This document shows positions 27,092-39,609 of a DNA stretch of 64,000 bases, piece by piece. The stretch is from Pantoea sp. A4. Its GTDB lineage: Bacteria > Pseudomonadota > Gammaproteobacteria > Enterobacterales > Enterobacteriaceae. Position 1 is the first letter of the stretch; each line of letters opens with the position of its first letter. A program made the translations under genes and the position numbers. The stretch is from assembly GCF_000295955.2 (NCBI RefSeq), contig NZ_ALXE01000028.1, positions 1-64,000 on the forward strand, in the 5' to 3' direction. The notes under the pieces are model-generated. The model had not been told where the DNA came from. It saw only the letters and a list, made by a program, of their open reading frames with translations, and did no database searches.

Positions 27092-30000
27092 TTAGACACT
27101 CTCAGGGCGAGTCGCTGGTGCAGTCGCGTGGTGGGTAGCACTGTGGCCACCTGCCGCGCCTTTGCCTTCAAAGCCAAAGTCTGGACGTACCCAGTCACTG
27201 TGGCGTGCAGGCTCTGGCTGCCAGGCTGGAGCAGGCGCTTTGGTCATCGGTGCTGAAGCATAGTGCTTCCACAAGGTTTCCGATGACGGTTTAGCCGCTT
27301 CCTGCGGGGCAACATCGCGCGCTGCAACCGGTGCGTGCGGTTCTGAGGCTTCGGTGACAACCGGAGCATTCAGCACTTCAGCGACCTGCTGCTGCGTTTC
27401 TGGCGCAACATCGGTGGCTACAGAAGGTTCTGTTGTTTCAACCGGTGCAGGTTCTGCTGCCACTGGCGCAGATTCTACGACCGCTGCTGGCGCTTCCACT
27501 GCCACTGGAGCCGGTTCTGCAACCGCTGCTGGCGCTTCCACTTCCTCTGGAGCAGGTGCTTCAACCGGTGCTGGTGCTTCCACTGCCACTGGAGCAGGTG
27601 CTGGCTCTGCGGTTTCCGACACGGTCGGCGCAGGAGCAACTTCTGCCGCTGGCGCAGGTTCTACCACTGGCGCAGTCACGGCTTCAGCACCTGGACGGGT
27701 TGCTGGCGCGCTGGCAACTTCAGCCGCAGGGCGAGCAGCCGGTGCGGTGTAAGCTTCTACTGCCACCTGCGGTTTTGCTGCTTCAGGTGCTGATGCGGCT
27801 ACCGGCGCTGCCGACTCAACTGCTGCCGGGCGGGTTGCCGGTGCACTTGACACGACCGGTGCCGGGCGTGCTGCTGGTGCAGCATACGCTTCCGTTGCCT
27901 GACGCGGTGTCGCAGCTTCTGCTACAGGACGAGCTGCTGGTGCCGTATAGGCTTCTGCTGCCGGACGCGTCGCAGGGGCAGAAGCATATTCTGCCGCAGG
28001 GCGTGTTGCTGGCGCGTTGGCTACCGGTGCTGCACTTTCAGCCTGAGCGGCAATGCTTGCCGCCTGAGCTTCTTGCGCGGCTGGGATCACCGAAGGCGCT
28101 TCGCTAACCGGAACATCAATGGCACTGCTGTCTTCAACGCTGACAACCGGGACTGGCGTTGCGGCCAGAGGTTCAGCCTGATGCACAGGCTGTGCTTCAA
28201 CCGGTGCTGCAACTTCCTGCACGGCTTCCACTACTGGCTGAGCTACGGCAGCGGCAGTTTGCTGCTGGTTGTAGTCCGGTGTCTGAACTTCCTGTACCGC
28301 AGCTTCGTGAGTGCTGGCGACCGGATAACGGATCCACACTTTACCGGAAGCCATTTCTGGCGAGGCTGAAGCGGCTGCCAACGGCATCGCTGACTCGGTT
28401 GGGTAACGCTCATCACGGTAGCGACGACGACGCTGACCGCTAACACGCAGATGACGCGGTGAACGGCGTGAACGACGTGGCATATTGCCGTTATCGCGGC
28501 TGTCTGCTTCATCCTGACTTTCAGCTACCGCACTGTTTTCTGACTGGCGTTCAACCTTTGGTTGTTCAGCGGCGATCGGCGCAGCAACAGGGGTTTCTGC
28601 TGCGGCTGACTCGGCGTTCGCGTTGCCATCTTCAATACGGACACGTTGTGACAGTTTACGCGGTTGACGACGTGGCAGAGTCTGCACGCGTTCATCATCT
28701 TGCGCGTTCTCGTCAACGTTTTCAGTGCGTTGAGCAACCGGCTCGGCAACCTGCGTTTCCTGCTGAGCGCGTTTCTCTTCTTCACGACGACGCTGACGTT
28801 CAGCACGCTGCTCGCGGCGCTGTTGCTGCTGCTCTTCGCGCTGCTGACGTGCTTCTTCGCTCAATGGTGCATTACGATCTTCGCGTGGCTCACCAGACTG
28901 GCGCTTGTTACGGCGGTTCTCGTTACCTTCACGTGGTTCGCGGTTATCGCGGGTTTCACGATTATCACGATTGTCACGCGTTTCACGATTATCGCGGTTG
29001 TCGCGCGCTTCACGGTTATCGCGGTTATCACGTGCTTCACGGTTGTCACGATTATCGCGACCTTCGCGCTGCGCGTTATCGCCGTTACGCGGAGTACGTT
29101 CACGACGGTTGTTATTGTTGCGGCGGTTGTTGTTACGACGCTCGCCACGCTGCTCGTTGTTTTGCTCTGTTGCCTGTGGTTTTGCCGCTTCTTCCGCCTT
29201 CACTTCAGGCGCAGGCGTGGCTTCACCAGCAAACATTTTCTTCAGACCACCGAACAGACGACCAAAGAAGCCCGGTTTCGCTGCTTCTGCCGCAGCTACC
29301 GGTGCGGCCGGTTTGCTGTCGCTTTTCGCCACGGTTTTCAACGGCTCAGGTGCCACTTCTACTGGTGCAGGAGGAGCATCCGGCATCACGAAGGCGGCCA
29401 GGGCTGGCTGCTCTGGGCGACGACGCTCGGCGTGCTCTTCTTCAGAAGGCAGCGCCATGTCCGCTTCGTGCAGCTTCGGCAGGTGGTAGCTCAGGGTTGC
29501 CGTCTCTTCGCCTTTGCGCACGCGCAGTACGGAGTAGTGTGGGGTTTCCATGCGATCGTCTGGGACGATAATCGCACGTACGCCGCCCTGGCGTTTTTCA
29601 ATTGCGTTGACCGCTTCACGTTTTTCGTTCAGCAGGTAAGAGGCCACCGGTACAGGAACAATCGCGTGAACTTCTTTGGTGTTCTCTTTCAGCGCTTCTT
29701 CTTCAATCAGACGCAGAATGGAGAGTGACAGTGATTCGTTATCACGAATGGTGCCAGTACCGCTACAGCGTGGGCAAACGTGATGGCTTGACTCACCCAG
29801 AGAAGGGCTCAGACGCTGACGTGACATCTCCAACAGGCCAAAGCGTGAAATATGGCTGATCTGGATACGAGCACGATCCTGACGTACTGCATCACGCAGG
29901 CGATTTTCAACCGCACGCTGGTGACGAACAGGGGTCATATCGATGAAGTCGATAACAATCAGGCCACCAAGGTCTCGCAGGCGCAGCTGACGAGCAATTT

Positions 30001-30985
30001 CATCCGCCGCTTCGAGGTTGGTGTTGAAGGCCGTCTCTTCGATATCGCCGCCACGGGTTGCGCGTGCGGAGTTGATATCAATGGCCGTCAGTGCTTCGGT
30101 GCTGTCGATAACAATCGAACCGCCTGACGGCAGGCGCACTTCGCGCTGGAAGGCGGACTCGATTTGTGACTCGATCTGATAGTGGCTGAACAGCGGGATC
30201 TCACCGGTGTACAGTTTGATTTTGCTGCTGAAATCAGGGCGACCCAGCGCCGCGATGTGCTGACGTGCCAGCTCCAGCACTTTCGGGTTATCAATCAGAA
30301 TCTCGCCGATGTCCTGACGCAGATAGTCGCGGAAGGCACGCACAATCACATTACTTTCCTGGTGGATCAGGAAAGGTGCAGGGCGGCTGTCAGCGGCTTT
30401 TTTGATGGCATCCCAGTGTTTGATGCGGAAGCCGAGATCCCACTGCAGCGCTTCGGCAGATTTACCGACACCCGCAGTACGTACGATCAGGCCCATGCCA
30501 TCTGGCAGTTCCAGCGAAGAGAGTGCCTCTTTCAGTTCGGTGCGATCGTCCCCTTCGATGCGGCGAGAAATACCACCAGCACGCGGGTTGTTCGGCATCA
30601 GAACCAGATAGCTCCCTGCCAGAGAAATAAAGGTCGTCAGCGCGGCACCTTTGTTACCACGTTCTTCTTTATCAATCTGAACAATAACTTCCTGACCTTC
30701 ACGCAGCACTTCTTTGATATTGGGGCGACCCTGTGCGTTGTAATGAGCGGGGAAGTATTCGCGGGAAATTTCTTTGAGGGGGAGGAAACCGTGACGCTCA
30801 GCACCGTAATCAACAAATGCGGCTTCAAGGCTTGGCTCAATACGGGTGATCTTACCTTTGTAAATATTAGCTTTTTTCTGTTCGTGTCCTGGGCTTTCGA
30901 TATCCAGGTCGTACAGGCGCTGTCCATCCACTAGGGCTACGCGCAACTCCTCCTGCTGAGTTGCGTTGATTAACATTCTTTTCAT
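27092..30985 (-). CDS. rne: Ribonuclease E
   Basis: This 1297-residue RNase E is the scaffold of the RNA degradosome; E. coli RNase E has 1061 residues. The catalytic N-terminal half is intact: [16 protein letters not shown]1 domain (about 35-125), catalytic Asp in [17 protein letters not shown] and [11 protein letters not shown], and the Zn-link CPRCSGTG near residue 404. The C-terminal half is much enlarged. It has an Arg-rich RNA-binding segment with four 9-residue RDNRDNRE(A/T) units (about residues 643-683), and a long Ala/Pro/Glu region of degenerate repeats such as APATRPAAE (about 976-1212). The end, [17 protein letters not shown], matches the PNPase-binding tail. The gap 30986-31557 should contain its long self-regulating 5' leader. 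Confidence 0.97.
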   Translation of the reverse strand: MKRMLINATQQEELRVALVDGQRLYDLDIESPGHEQKKANIYKGKITRIEPSLEAAFVDYGAERHGFLPLKEISREYFPAHYNAQGRPNIKEVLREGQEVIVQIDKEERGNKGAALTTFISLAGSYLVLMPNNPRAGGISRRIEGDDRTELKEALSSLELPDGMGLIVRTAGVGKSAEALQWDLGFRIKHWDAIKKAADSRPAPFLIHQESNVIVRAFRDYLRQDIGEILIDNPKVLELARQHIAALGRPDFSSKIKLYTGEIPLFSHYQIESQIESAFQREVRLPSGGSIVIDSTEALTAIDINSARATRGGDIEETAFNTNLEAADEIARQLRLRDLGGLIVIDFIDMTPVRHQRAVENRLRDAVRQDRARIQISHISRFGLLEMSRQRLSPSLGESSHHVCPRCSGTGTIRDNESLSLSILRLIEEEALKENTKEVHAIVPVPVASYLLNEKREAVNAIEKRQGGVRAIIVPDDRMETPHYSVLRVRKGEETATLSYHLPKLHEADMALPSEEEHAERRRPEQPALAAFVMPDAPPAPVEVAPEPLKTVAKSDSKPAAPVAAAEAAKPGFFGRLFGGLKKMFAGEATPAPEVKAEEAAKPQATEQNNEQRGERRNNNRRNNNNRRERTPRNGDNAQREGRDNRDNREARDNRDNREARDNRDNRETRDNRDNRETRDNREPREGNENRRNKRQSGEPREDRNAPLSEEARQQREEQQQQRREQRAERQRRREEEKRAQQETQVAEPVAQRTENVDENAQDDERVQTLPRRQPRKLSQRVRIEDGNANAESAAAETPVAAPIAAEQPKVERQSENSAVAESQDEADSRDNGNMPRRSRRSPRHLRVSGQRRRRYRDERYPTESAMPLAAASASPEMASGKVWIRYPVASTHEAAVQEVQTPDYNQQQTAAAVAQPVVEAVQEVAAPVEAQPVHQAEPLAATPVPVVSVEDSSAIDVPVSEAPSVIPAAQEAQAASIAAQAESAAPVANAPATRPAAEYASAPATRPAAEAYTAPAARPVAEAATPRQATEAYAAPAARPAPVVSSAPATRPAAVESAAPVAASAPEAAKPQVAVEAYTAPAARPAAEVASAPATRPGAEAVTAPVVEPAPAAEVAPAPTVSETAEPAPAPVAVEAPAPVEAPAPEEVEAPAAVAEPAPVAVEAPAAVVESAPVAAEPAPVETTEPSVATDVAPETQQQVAEVLNAPVVTEASEPHAPVAARDVAPQEAAKPSSETLWKHYASAPMTKAPAPAWQPEPARHSDWVRPDFGFEGKGAAGGHSATHHATAPATRPESV

Positions 30986-31557
30986 CGTGACTTACTCGTT
31001 ATTCTCACATGAGTGACAAAGCTGCGGGCATAGTAACCCTGGACGAGTATCAGCCGATGGCCCCGTGACTTAAGTGCAATAACGTCAACCTCCCGGTTGT
31101 CGAACGCTTGAGGGGCGCAAGTAGCGTCGGTGGCCTGTTTTTCCCAGGAAAATACAGCGCCAGATTGGGGAAATGCCTGAGAGAAGTCTATGAACCCGTG
31201 CATCCCATCCTGTCGTCCAGGCTGCAACCCGCAGCCCGCTAAGTGCCTGATTTAACATTACGTCTTACGCCATTGCTGCGTCTCTGTACAATCCGGCAAA
31301 ATAAGGTGTTAGCTCTTTTTTCCACTCTGAATGAATTCAGGGCAGAACCCCAGCATTATTCCATTGCTTACCTTCATATAGCAAGGTGACTTTCGTCACT
31401 GAATGAAGATTATTGTCATTTGCCTGAACAGATGTTGGGCAAATAGACGCATTGGTGAAAAAAGCCTCCGTTAGCACTTTTTTCTCTGCTGTAGGCAGTG
31501 AGTTAAGCACAGAAAAAGAGGTGGCGCTATCTGAGTACACTATTTAGAATCGCGCCC
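30986..31557. other. rne leader / rne-rluC divergent control region
   Basis: There is no coding content in these 572 bases. By analogy with E. coli, the rne transcript should begin about 300-360 bases upstream of its start codon and fold into stems that RNase E cleaves to limit its own synthesis. A minus-strand block near 31265-31300 is the most plausible core promoter area. The rluC promoter must lie near 31480-31550. I could not assign exact boxes. Confidence 0.4.
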
Positions 31558-32514
31558 ATGAAAACAGAGAATCCTGGCGTACAGTTTGTCGCCATCACGG
31601 CTGAGAATGCCGGACAACGAATCGATAACTTTTTGCGCACCCAGTTAAAAGGTGTGCCGAAAAGTATGATTTATCGCATCCTGCGCAAAGGTGAAGTGCG
31701 GGTAAACAAAAAACGCGTTAAGCCGGAATACAAACTGGAAGAGGGCGATGAAATTCGCGTTCCACCGGTGCGTGTTGCGGAGCGTGAAGAGCAGAGCGTC
31801 TCGCCGAAGCTGGATAAAGTCGCGGCCCTGGAGTCCTGCATCTTGTATGAGGACGATCACCTGCTGGTGATGAATAAGCCTTCGGGCACGGCGGTACACG
31901 GCGGCAGCGGCCTGAGCTTTGGCGTGATTGAAGGTTTACGTGCGCTGCGACCTGAAGCCCGTTTTCTGGAATTAGTCCACCGTTTAGACCGCGATACCTC
32001 GGGCGTGCTGCTGGTTGCCAAGAAACGCTCGGCACTGCGTTCGTTGCATGAGCAACTGCGCGATAAAGGCATGCAGAAAGATTACCTGGCGCTGGTGCGC
32101 GGCAACTGGTCTTCCCACGTAAAAGTGGTGCAGGCACCGTTGTTGAAAAACATCCTGCAAAGCGGTGAGCGCGTGGTGCGCGTCAGTGCAGAAGGCAAGC
32201 CCTCTGAAACGCGTTTTAAAGTTGAAGAGCGTTTCAGCTTTGCCACACTGGTGAAAGCCAGCCCAGTCACCGGGCGTACGCACCAGATTCGCGTACATAC
32301 CCTGCATGCAGATCACCCGATTGCGTTTGATGACCGCTACGGCGATCGTGCTTTTGATAGCCAATTGGCGGGCAGCGGCCTGAACCGTCTGTTCCTGCAC
32401 GCCGCCGCATTAACCTTTACCCACCCAGCCAGTGGCGAAACCCTGCGTATGGAAGCCCCACTGGATGAGAAGCTCAAGCGCTGTCTGACCTGGCTGCGTC
32501 AGCAAAAAGCCTGA
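31558..32514 (+). CDS. rluC: 23S rRNA pseudouridine(955/2504/2580) synthase RluC
   Basis: This 318-residue pseudouridine synthase has an N-terminal S4 RNA-binding domain (AGQRIDNFLRTQLKGVPKSMIYR, 23 residues, from about residue 15) and an RluA-family catalytic domain with the essential Asp in HRLDRDTSGVLLVAKK. Motif ASPVTGRTHQIRVH follows. It is divergent from rne, as in E. coli. Length is one residue less than E. coli RluC. Confidence 0.96.
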   Translation: MKTENPGVQFVAITAENAGQRIDNFLRTQLKGVPKSMIYRILRKGEVRVNKKRVKPEYKLEEGDEIRVPPVRVAEREEQSVSPKLDKVAALESCILYEDDHLLVMNKPSGTAVHGGSGLSFGVIEGLRALRPEARFLELVHRLDRDTSGVLLVAKKRSALRSLHEQLRDKGMQKDYLALVRGNWSSHVKVVQAPLLKNILQSGERVVRVSAEGKPSETRFKVEERFSFATLVKASPVTGRTHQIRVHTLHADHPIAFDDRYGDRAFDSQLAGSGLNRLFLHAAALTFTHPASGETLRMEAPLDEKLKRCLTWLRQQKA

Positions 32515-32527
32515 GTTACCAAGGGTA

Positions 32528-33115
32528 TCAATCGGTCAGGGGATTGATACCCGCCTCTCTGAACATCTCCAGCAGCGCGATCAGCGGTAAGCCAATCAAT
32601 GTATTGGGGTCGCGCCCTTCCAACCGCTCAAACAGCGCAATCCCCAGACCTTCACTTTTGAAACTCCCGGCGCACTGCAACGGCTGCTCTTGTGCTACAT
32701 AGCCAGTAATCTCAGCCTCGTTCAGGCTACGAAAGTGAACATGAAAGGGCTCACAGCACTGCATTAGCTGCTGCGTGCGCGGCTGATACAACGCCAGCCC
32801 GGTATAAAAGGTGATGCACTTCCCGCTGGCATCGCGTAGCTGCTGGCACGCTTTCTCCTCAGTATGTGGCTTGCCGGTGATGACGCCGTCGAGGACGCAA
32901 ACCTGATCGGAACCAATAATCCAGTGATCGGGCCACTGCTGTGCCAGCGCTTGCGCTTTAGCGATGGCCAGCCTTGTGACCAGTGCCTCGGCGCTTTCAT
33001 GGGCATAGGGGGTTTCGTCCACTTCCGGTGCAGCACAGCTAAAAGGCAGCTGTAGCTTTTCTAAAATCGCACGGCGAAAGGGTGAGGTTGAAGCTAAAAG
33101 AATCGGTAGTGGCAT
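32528..33115 (-). CDS. yceF: 7-methyl-GTP pyrophosphatase YceF (Maf family)
   Basis: This 195-residue house-cleaning nucleotide pyrophosphatase hydrolyses m7GTP and similar modified nucleotides. Maf motifs: [13 protein letters not shown] at the N-terminus (phosphate binding), [22 protein letters not shown], and the general-base Asp in [12 protein letters not shown]. It converges with rluC with a 13-base gap. E. coli has the same order. Confidence 0.94.
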   Translation of the reverse strand: MPLPILLASTSPFRRAILEKLQLPFSCAAPEVDETPYAHESAEALVTRLAIAKAQALAQQWPDHWIIGSDQVCVLDGVITGKPHTEEKACQQLRDASGKCITFYTGLALYQPRTQQLMQCCEPFHVHFRSLNEAEITGYVAQEQPLQCAGSFKSEGLGIALFERLEGRDPNTLIGLPLIALLEMFREAGINPLTD

Positions 33116-33255
33116 TTTTTCATAATAGTGATAGCGAATTGGGTAGAGTCATTTTAAACTGTGCGCCGCACTGGATGCGAATAGTGGGTGAAAGATGCTG
33201 CTTCACGGCCTTTTTCTTTGACTCTCAGACGTTACAAAGTTAATATGCGCGCCCT

Positions 33256-33777
33256 ATGCAAAAGGTAAAATTACCCCTAACGCTGGACCCCGTCCGCACA
33301 GCTCAAAAACGCCTCGATTATGAAGGTATTTATACCCGTGAACAGGCGGAGCGTGTAGCGGCTTCAGTCGTTAGTGTGGACAGTGAAATTGAGTGTAAGC
33401 TGATGTTCGCAGTGGACAGCCAGCGCCTTGCAATGTTTGAAGGCTCGGCTGAAGTGCAGGTTACCCTGCGCTGCCAACGCTGCAACCAGGTTTTCCCTCA
33501 TCACGTCCACGTAAACTACTGTTTCAGTCCTGTGTCAAATGAGGCGCAGGCGGAAGCACTGCCGGAAGCGTACGAGCCGATCGATGTCAACGAATATGGT
33601 GAAATCGATCTGCTGGCGGTGATTGAGGATGAAATCATTCTTGCACTGCCTGTCGTTCCGGTTCATGAATCTGAACACTGTGAAGTGTCCGACGCGGACA
33701 TGGTGTTTGGCAAACTGCCTGAAGAGGCGGAGAAACCAAACCCATTTGCCGTATTAGCCAGTTTAAAGCGTAAGTAA
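33256..33777 (+). CDS. yceD: YceD, DUF177 large rRNA accumulation protein
   Basis: This 173-residue protein with [24 protein letters not shown] at its N-terminus has a conserved Cys pair, RCQRCNQ. DUF177 proteins (YceD) are needed for 23S rRNA accumulation and are nearly always located before rpmF. That is so here, with a 14-base gap. First gene of the yceD-rpmF-plsX-fab operon. Confidence 0.94.
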   Translation: MQKVKLPLTLDPVRTAQKRLDYEGIYTREQAERVAASVVSVDSEIECKLMFAVDSQRLAMFEGSAEVQVTLRCQRCNQVFPHHVHVNYCFSPVSNEAQAEALPEAYEPIDVNEYGEIDLLAVIEDEIILALPVVPVHESEHCEVSDADMVFGKLPEEAEKPNPFAVLASLKRK

Positions 33778-33791
33778 TAGGAGTAAGGTCC

Positions 33792-33962
33792 ATGGCCGTA
33801 CAACAGAATAAACCAACCCGTTCTAAGCGTGGTATGCGTCGTTCACACGATGCTCTGACCACTGCAACTCTGTCTGTAGATAAAGTTTCTGGTGAAACTC
33901 ATCTGCGTCACCATATCACTGCGGATGGTTACTACCGCGGTCGCAAGGTTATCACCAAGTAA
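33792..33962 (+). CDS. rpmF: 50S ribosomal protein L32
   Basis: This short 56-residue basic ribosomal protein begins [20 protein letters not shown] and ends [17 protein letters not shown]. It is one residue shorter than the E. coli protein (57), the difference falling in the TTATLSVD stretch. The typical C-x2-C zinc motif of some bacterial L32 is absent, as in E. coli. Lies between yceD and plsX. Confidence 0.97.
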   Translation: MAVQQNKPTRSKRGMRRSHDALTTATLSVDKVSGETHLRHHITADGYYRGRKVITK

Positions 33963-33989
33963 TACTTTGCGGTGACGCAAGGCGATACC

Positions 33990-35036
33990 TTGAAACGTTT
34001 GACCCTGGCAGTTGATGCCATGGGCGGGGACTTCGGTCCCTGCGTGACAGTGCCTGCATCCTTGCAGGCACTGGCCTCTCATTCGCATCTGGTTCTTCTT
34101 CTGGTCGGCGATCCCGACATCCTCTCGCCATTTCTTGCCAAAGCGGACTCCTCTCTCGTGGGGCGTGTGCAGGTGATCCCTGCCGAGTCAGTTATTGCAA
34201 GTGATGCCAGGCCATCCATCGCGATTCGTCAGAGTCGTGGCAGTTCAATGCGCATTGCGCTGGAACTGGTCCAGGAGGGGCGTGCAGAGGCGTGTATCAG
34301 TGCCGGAAACACCGGTGCGTTGATGGGGCTGGCAAAATTGTTGTTAAAACCGCTGGATGGGATTACCCGTCCGGCGTTAATGTCTGTATTGCCTCATCAG
34401 CATCGAGGCAAAACGGTGGTGCTGGATCTCGGTGCCAACGTGAATGCCAGCAGCGAAATGCTGGTTGAGTTCTCCGTTATGGGTGCGGTCCTGGCGGAAG
34501 AAGTGCTTGAAATCTCGCAGCCCCGTGTCGCCCTCCTGAACATTGGTCAGGAAGAGACAAAAGGGCTGGAGACGATCCGTGAAGCCGCCGCAATATTGCG
34601 GGCGACGCCACAGATCAACTATATCGGTTACCTGGAGGGCAATGACCTCCTGACGGGCAAAACGGACGTGCTGGTCTGTGATGGCTTCACAGGTAACGTC
34701 ACACTGAAGACCATGGAAGGCGTGGTAAGAGTGTTTCTCTCCCTGCTGAAGTCAGGCGATGAGACAAAACGGTCATGGTGGCTTAGGTGGCTTAGGTTGC
34801 TGGGGCGCTGGATTCAGAAACGCCTGTCGAGGCGCTTTGGCCATCTCAACCCCGACCAGTACAATGGCGCTTGTCTGTTAGGATTGCGCGGAACAGTAAT
34901 CAAAAGCCACGGGTCTGCCAATCAACAGGCCTTTGCGGTGGCGATTAGACAGGCAGAGCAGGCGGTGCGACGGCAGGTTCCTCAACGAATCGCTGCGCGC
35001 CTTAACACTGTATTAGCCAGGAGTGACAAAGCCTAA
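33990..35036 (+). CDS. plsX: Phosphate acyltransferase PlsX
   Basis: This 348-residue peripheral membrane enzyme converts acyl-ACP to acyl-phosphate for phospholipid synthesis. Family blocks [34 protein letters not shown] and [13 protein letters not shown] are all present. I chose TTG 33990, with AAGG seven bases upstream, giving [13 protein letters not shown] in line with the E. coli protein; an in-frame GTG at 33972 is the alternative. Followed closely by fabH. Confidence 0.94.
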   Translation: MKRLTLAVDAMGGDFGPCVTVPASLQALASHSHLVLLLVGDPDILSPFLAKADSSLVGRVQVIPAESVIASDARPSIAIRQSRGSSMRIALELVQEGRAEACISAGNTGALMGLAKLLLKPLDGITRPALMSVLPHQHRGKTVVLDLGANVNASSEMLVEFSVMGAVLAEEVLEISQPRVALLNIGQEETKGLETIREAAAILRATPQINYIGYLEGNDLLTGKTDVLVCDGFTGNVTLKTMEGVVRVFLSLLKSGDETKRSWWLRWLRLLGRWIQKRLSRRFGHLNPDQYNGACLLGLRGTVIKSHGSANQQAFAVAIRQAEQAVRRQVPQRIAARLNTVLARSDKA

Positions 35037-35037
35037 G

Positions 35038-35991
35038 ATGTTTACCAAAATTATCGGTACGGGCAGTTATTTGCCCAGCCAGGTTCGCACCAATGCGGAT
35101 CTGGAAAAAATGGTGGAGACTACGGACGAGTGGATTGTTACCCGTACCGGCATCCGTGAGCGTCGTATTGCCGCAGCGAACGAAAACGTTGCGACCATGG
35201 GCGCAGCAGCAGCACAACGTGCACTGGAGATGGCGGATGTCGCCCCCAGCGATGTTGGGCTGATCATTGTCGCCACCACTTCCTCCAGCCACGCATTCCC
35301 AAGTTCAGCCTGCATGATCCAACAGCAGTTGGGCATTAAAGACTGCGCCGCTTTCGATCTTGCTGCCGCTTGTGCAGGTTTCACCTATGCCCTGAGCGTT
35401 GCTGATCAGTACATCAAAAACGGTGCAGTGAAACACGCGTTGGTCATCGGCTCAGACGTTTTATCCCGTACGCTGGATCCAGAAGATCGCGGCACTATCA
35501 TCCTGTTTGGTGATGGTGCAGGTGCGGTATTGTTGGGTCAAAGCGAAGAGCCGGGTATCATCTCGACGCATCTGCACGCGGATGGCAGCTACGGCCATCT
35601 GCTGGTGCTGGAAAACCAGGAGCGTAATCCACAAGCAAACCCAGCTTACCTTGGCATGAGCGGCAATGAAGTGTTCAAAGTCGCAGTGACTGAGCTAGCC
35701 CATATTGTGGAAGAGACGTTGCAGGCTAACCATATTGAGCGCGAAGCGCTGGACTGGCTGGTGCCTCACCAGGCCAACCTGCGTATCATCAGCGCAACAG
35801 CCAAAAAACTCGGTATGGGTATGGACAAAGTGGTTGTCACACTCGATCGTCACGGCAATACCTCGGCGGCATCGGTCCCGACGGCGCTGGATGAAGCGGT
35901 GCGTGATGGCCGTATCAAACCCGGACAGCTCATTCTGCTGGAGGCCTTTGGTGGTGGTTTCACCTGGGGTTCAGCACTGGTTCGCTTTTGA
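35038..35991 (+). CDS. fabH: 3-oxoacyl-ACP synthase III FabH
   Basis: This 317-residue enzyme starts fatty-acid synthesis by joining acetyl-CoA and malonyl-ACP. The catalytic triad is visible: Cys in [10 protein letters not shown] (near 112), His in LVPHQANLR (near 244), Asn in RHGNTSAAS (near 274). C-terminal [18 protein letters not shown] is typical. ATG 35038 gives the E. coli N-terminus; an in-frame start at 35023 overlaps plsX and sits on the ribosome site. Confidence 0.97.
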   Translation: MFTKIIGTGSYLPSQVRTNADLEKMVETTDEWIVTRTGIRERRIAAANENVATMGAAAAQRALEMADVAPSDVGLIIVATTSSSHAFPSSACMIQQQLGIKDCAAFDLAAACAGFTYALSVADQYIKNGAVKHALVIGSDVLSRTLDPEDRGTIILFGDGAGAVLLGQSEEPGIISTHLHADGSYGHLLVLENQERNPQANPAYLGMSGNEVFKVAVTELAHIVEETLQANHIEREALDWLVPHQANLRIISATAKKLGMGMDKVVVTLDRHGNTSAASVPTALDEAVRDGRIKPGQLILLEAFGGGFTWGSALVRF

Positions 35992-36007
35992 TTGACAGGA
36001 ACAGAAC

Positions 36008-36940
36008 ATGACGCAATTTGCGATGGTTTTTCCGGGACAAGGTTCCCAGACTGTGGGCATGCTGGCCGATTTGGCTGCTGAGTACCCACTGATTGAAGCA
36101 ACATTTGCTGAAGCTTCCGAAGCCCTGGGTTATGACCTGTGGCAGCTGGTGCAACAAGGCCCGGCGGAAGAACTGAACAAAACCTGGCAGACACAGCCTG
36201 CGCTGCTGACCGCGTCAGTTGCTATCTTCCGTTTGTGGCAGCAGCAGGGCGGCGCACAGCCAACCTTGCTGGCGGGCCACAGTCTGGGTGAATACTCTGC
36301 TTTGGTGTGTGCTGGCGTAATCAATTTCGCTGATGCCGTTAAACTGGTAGAGTTGCGCGGCAAACTGATGCAGGAAGCGGTACCGGAAGGTACGGGTGCC
36401 ATGCAGGCGATTATCGGCCTGGATGATGAATCCATTCGCAAAGCCTGTGAAGAGAGTGCTCAGGGTCAGGTTGTAGCGCCGGTGAACTTTAACTCACCGG
36501 GACAGGTCGTGATTGCTGGTAACAAAGAAGCGGTAGAACGTGCAGGTGCGGCCTGTAAAGCAGCAGGCGCGAAACGTGCGCTGCCGTTGCCGGTCAGCGT
36601 GCCTTCACACTGTGCACTGATGAAGCCAGCAGCAGAGAAACTGGCGGTAGCGCTGGAGCAGATCACCTTTAACGCTCCTGTGGTACCGGTAGTGAATAAC
36701 GTAGATGTGAAAACTGAAAGCGATGCTGCAGCGATCCGCTCTGCGTTGATCCGCCAACTCTACAGCCCGGTGCGGTGGACTGAGAGTGTTGAATTTATGG
36801 CGGCGCAGGGTGTGACTCATCTGCTGGAGATCGGTGCGGGCAAAGTCCTGACCGGTCTGACAAAACGTATCGTTGATAGCCTGACGGCGGCAGCAGTGAA
36901 CGATCCTGCTTCACTGCAAGCTGCTCTTGCACAGGAATAA
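36008..36940 (+). CDS. fabD: Malonyl-CoA:ACP transacylase FabD
   Basis: This 310-residue enzyme loads malonate onto ACP. Nucleophilic Ser is in LAGHSLGEYSALV (near 92), the His in VPSHCALMKPAA (near 201), and the N-terminal QFAMVFPGQGSQTVGM holds the oxyanion Gln. Follows fabH by 16 bases and precedes fabG by 10. Confidence 0.97.
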   Translation: MTQFAMVFPGQGSQTVGMLADLAAEYPLIEATFAEASEALGYDLWQLVQQGPAEELNKTWQTQPALLTASVAIFRLWQQQGGAQPTLLAGHSLGEYSALVCAGVINFADAVKLVELRGKLMQEAVPEGTGAMQAIIGLDDESIRKACEESAQGQVVAPVNFNSPGQVVIAGNKEAVERAGAACKAAGAKRALPLPVSVPSHCALMKPAAEKLAVALEQITFNAPVVPVVNNVDVKTESDAAAIRSALIRQLYSPVRWTESVEFMAAQGVTHLLEIGAGKVLTGLTKRIVDSLTAAAVNDPASLQAALAQE

Positions 36941-36950
36941 GAGGACAATC

Positions 36951-37685
36951 ATGAGCTTTGAAGGCAAAGTAGCGCTGGTGACCGGTGCGAGCCGTGGTAT
37001 CGGCCGTGCGATCGCAGAAACGCTGGCAGCACGTGGTGCTAAAGTTATTGGCACTGCAACCAGCGACAGCGGCGCAGAAGCGATCAGTGCTTATCTGGGC
37101 AATAAAGGCAAAGGCCTGAAGCTGAACGTTACTGACAGCGCGTCCATTGACGCCGTGTTGGATACCGTTCGTGCTGAGTTTGGCGAAGTCGACATTTTAG
37201 TCAATAATGCCGGCATCACCCGTGACAATCTGTTGATGCGCATGAAAGATGATGAGTGGGCGGATATCCTTGATACCAACCTCACTTCTGTTTTCCGTCT
37301 GTCCAAGGCGGTAATGCGTGCCATGATGAAAAAACGTGTGGGACGCATTATTACCATCGGTTCTGTAGTTGGAACCATGGGGAACGCGGGCCAGGCAAAC
37401 TACGCGGCAGCAAAAGCGGGTTTGATTGGCTTTAGCAAATCACTGGCGCGCGAAGTTGCGTCACGTGGTATTACAGTTAACGTCGTTGCACCGGGCTTTA
37501 TTGCTACGGACATGACGCAAGCACTGAATGAGGAGCAACGCTCGGGCATTCTGGCTGAAGTTCCTGCGGGCCGTTTAGGCGATCCACAGGAAATTGCCAA
37601 TGCGGTTGCATTCCTGGCTTCTGATGAAGCTGCGTACATTACGGGCGAGACACTGCACGTAAATGGCGGGATGTACATGGTCTAA
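36951..37685 (+). CDS. fabG: 3-oxoacyl-ACP reductase FabG
   Basis: This 244-residue short-chain dehydrogenase reduces 3-oxoacyl-ACP with NADPH. N-terminal cofactor motif VTGASRGIGRAIAE, NNAGITRDN, catalytic Ser in IGSVVGTMGN and YxxxK as YAAAKAG. ATG 36951 has a GAGGA ribosome site; the frame extends back into fabD but the extra residues are not conserved. acpP follows after 153 bases, with room for its own promoter. Confidence 0.97.
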   Translation: MSFEGKVALVTGASRGIGRAIAETLAARGAKVIGTATSDSGAEAISAYLGNKGKGLKLNVTDSASIDAVLDTVRAEFGEVDILVNNAGITRDNLLMRMKDDEWADILDTNLTSVFRLSKAVMRAMMKKRVGRIITIGSVVGTMGNAGQANYAAAKAGLIGFSKSLAREVASRGITVNVVAPGFIATDMTQALNEEQRSGILAEVPAGRLGDPQEIANAVAFLASDEAAYITGETLHVNGGMYMV

Positions 37686-37838
37686 GCACCACGAAATAAT
37701 TTGCATTATACGCGGTAACCACCGCACAATAGTGCAGAATCGTGGTTCGACCAGCCGGGATTTAGTTGCATCTTTTTCAACATTTTATACACTACGAAAA
37801 CCGTCGCGAAAGCGAGTTTTGATAGGAAATTAAATAGT

Positions 37839-38075
37839 ATGAGCGATATCGAACTGCGCGTTAAGAAAATCGTTGCTGAGCAGCTGGGTGTTAAAGAAGA
37901 CGAAGTCGTTAACTCTGCTTCTTTCGTTGAAGACCTGGGTGCCGATTCTCTTGACACCGTTGAGCTGGTAATGGCTCTGGAAGAAGAGTTTGATACTGAG
38001 ATTCCAGACGAAGAAGCTGAAAAAATCACTACCGTTCAGGCAGCGATCGATTATATCAATAGCCACAACGGCTAA
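37839..38075 (+). CDS. acpP: Acyl carrier protein
   Basis: This 78-residue acidic ACP has its phosphopantetheine Ser in [18 protein letters not shown]. The sequence is almost identical to E. coli ACP, as expected for one of the most conserved and abundant proteins. A hairpin with T-rich tail lies just past the stop and should uncouple acpP from fabF expression. Confidence 0.98.
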   Translation: MSDIELRVKKIVAEQLGVKEDEVVNSASFVEDLGADSLDTVELVMALEEEFDTEIPDEEAEKITTVQAAIDYINSHNG

Positions 38076-38085
38076 TGAATATCAT

Positions 38086-39398
<1,313 letters not shown>

Positions 39399-39433
39399 CC
39401 TGTAAGACAGCATCTTCGCTGTGATGACGGGTC

Positions 39434-39471
39434 AACTGCCCCACCTTTCGCCTGGTGGGGCAGTTTCTTAA
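39434..39471 (+). terminator. Terminator of fabF
   Basis: AACTGCCCCACC (39434-39445) pairs exactly with GGTGGGGCAGTT (39454-39465), followed by TCTTAACTTT. The 12-bp GC-rich stem is strong; the tail is only partly T. Confidence 0.8.
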
Positions 39472-39609
39472 CTTTCAAAAAATCCCTTTCAAAACTTTCC
39501 GTTGTCATTCTGTGCCATCTCACAAATTCCTGATAAGAAGCCAGGGCTGGATAAAGTTTCGCCCGCTCTATGCTAGTTTTTGCGGTTTTACTTGTGGAGC
39601 CTTAAAAAG

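Noticed and set aside
28930..29061. Regular 27-bp repeats that could suggest a CRISPR-like array
   Set aside because: Repeats are contiguous, without spacers, in frame in rne, and code for RDNRDNRE units.
28459..29728. Long plus-strand open frames of 350-370 residues opposite rne
   Set aside because: They are antisense shadows of the repetitive, high-GC rne 3' half. Composition is abnormal and the rne frame is fully conserved.
33116..33255. Possible SraB-type small RNA between yceF and yceD
   Set aside because: E. coli encodes SraB near here, but I could not see a clear promoter and terminator in this sequence.
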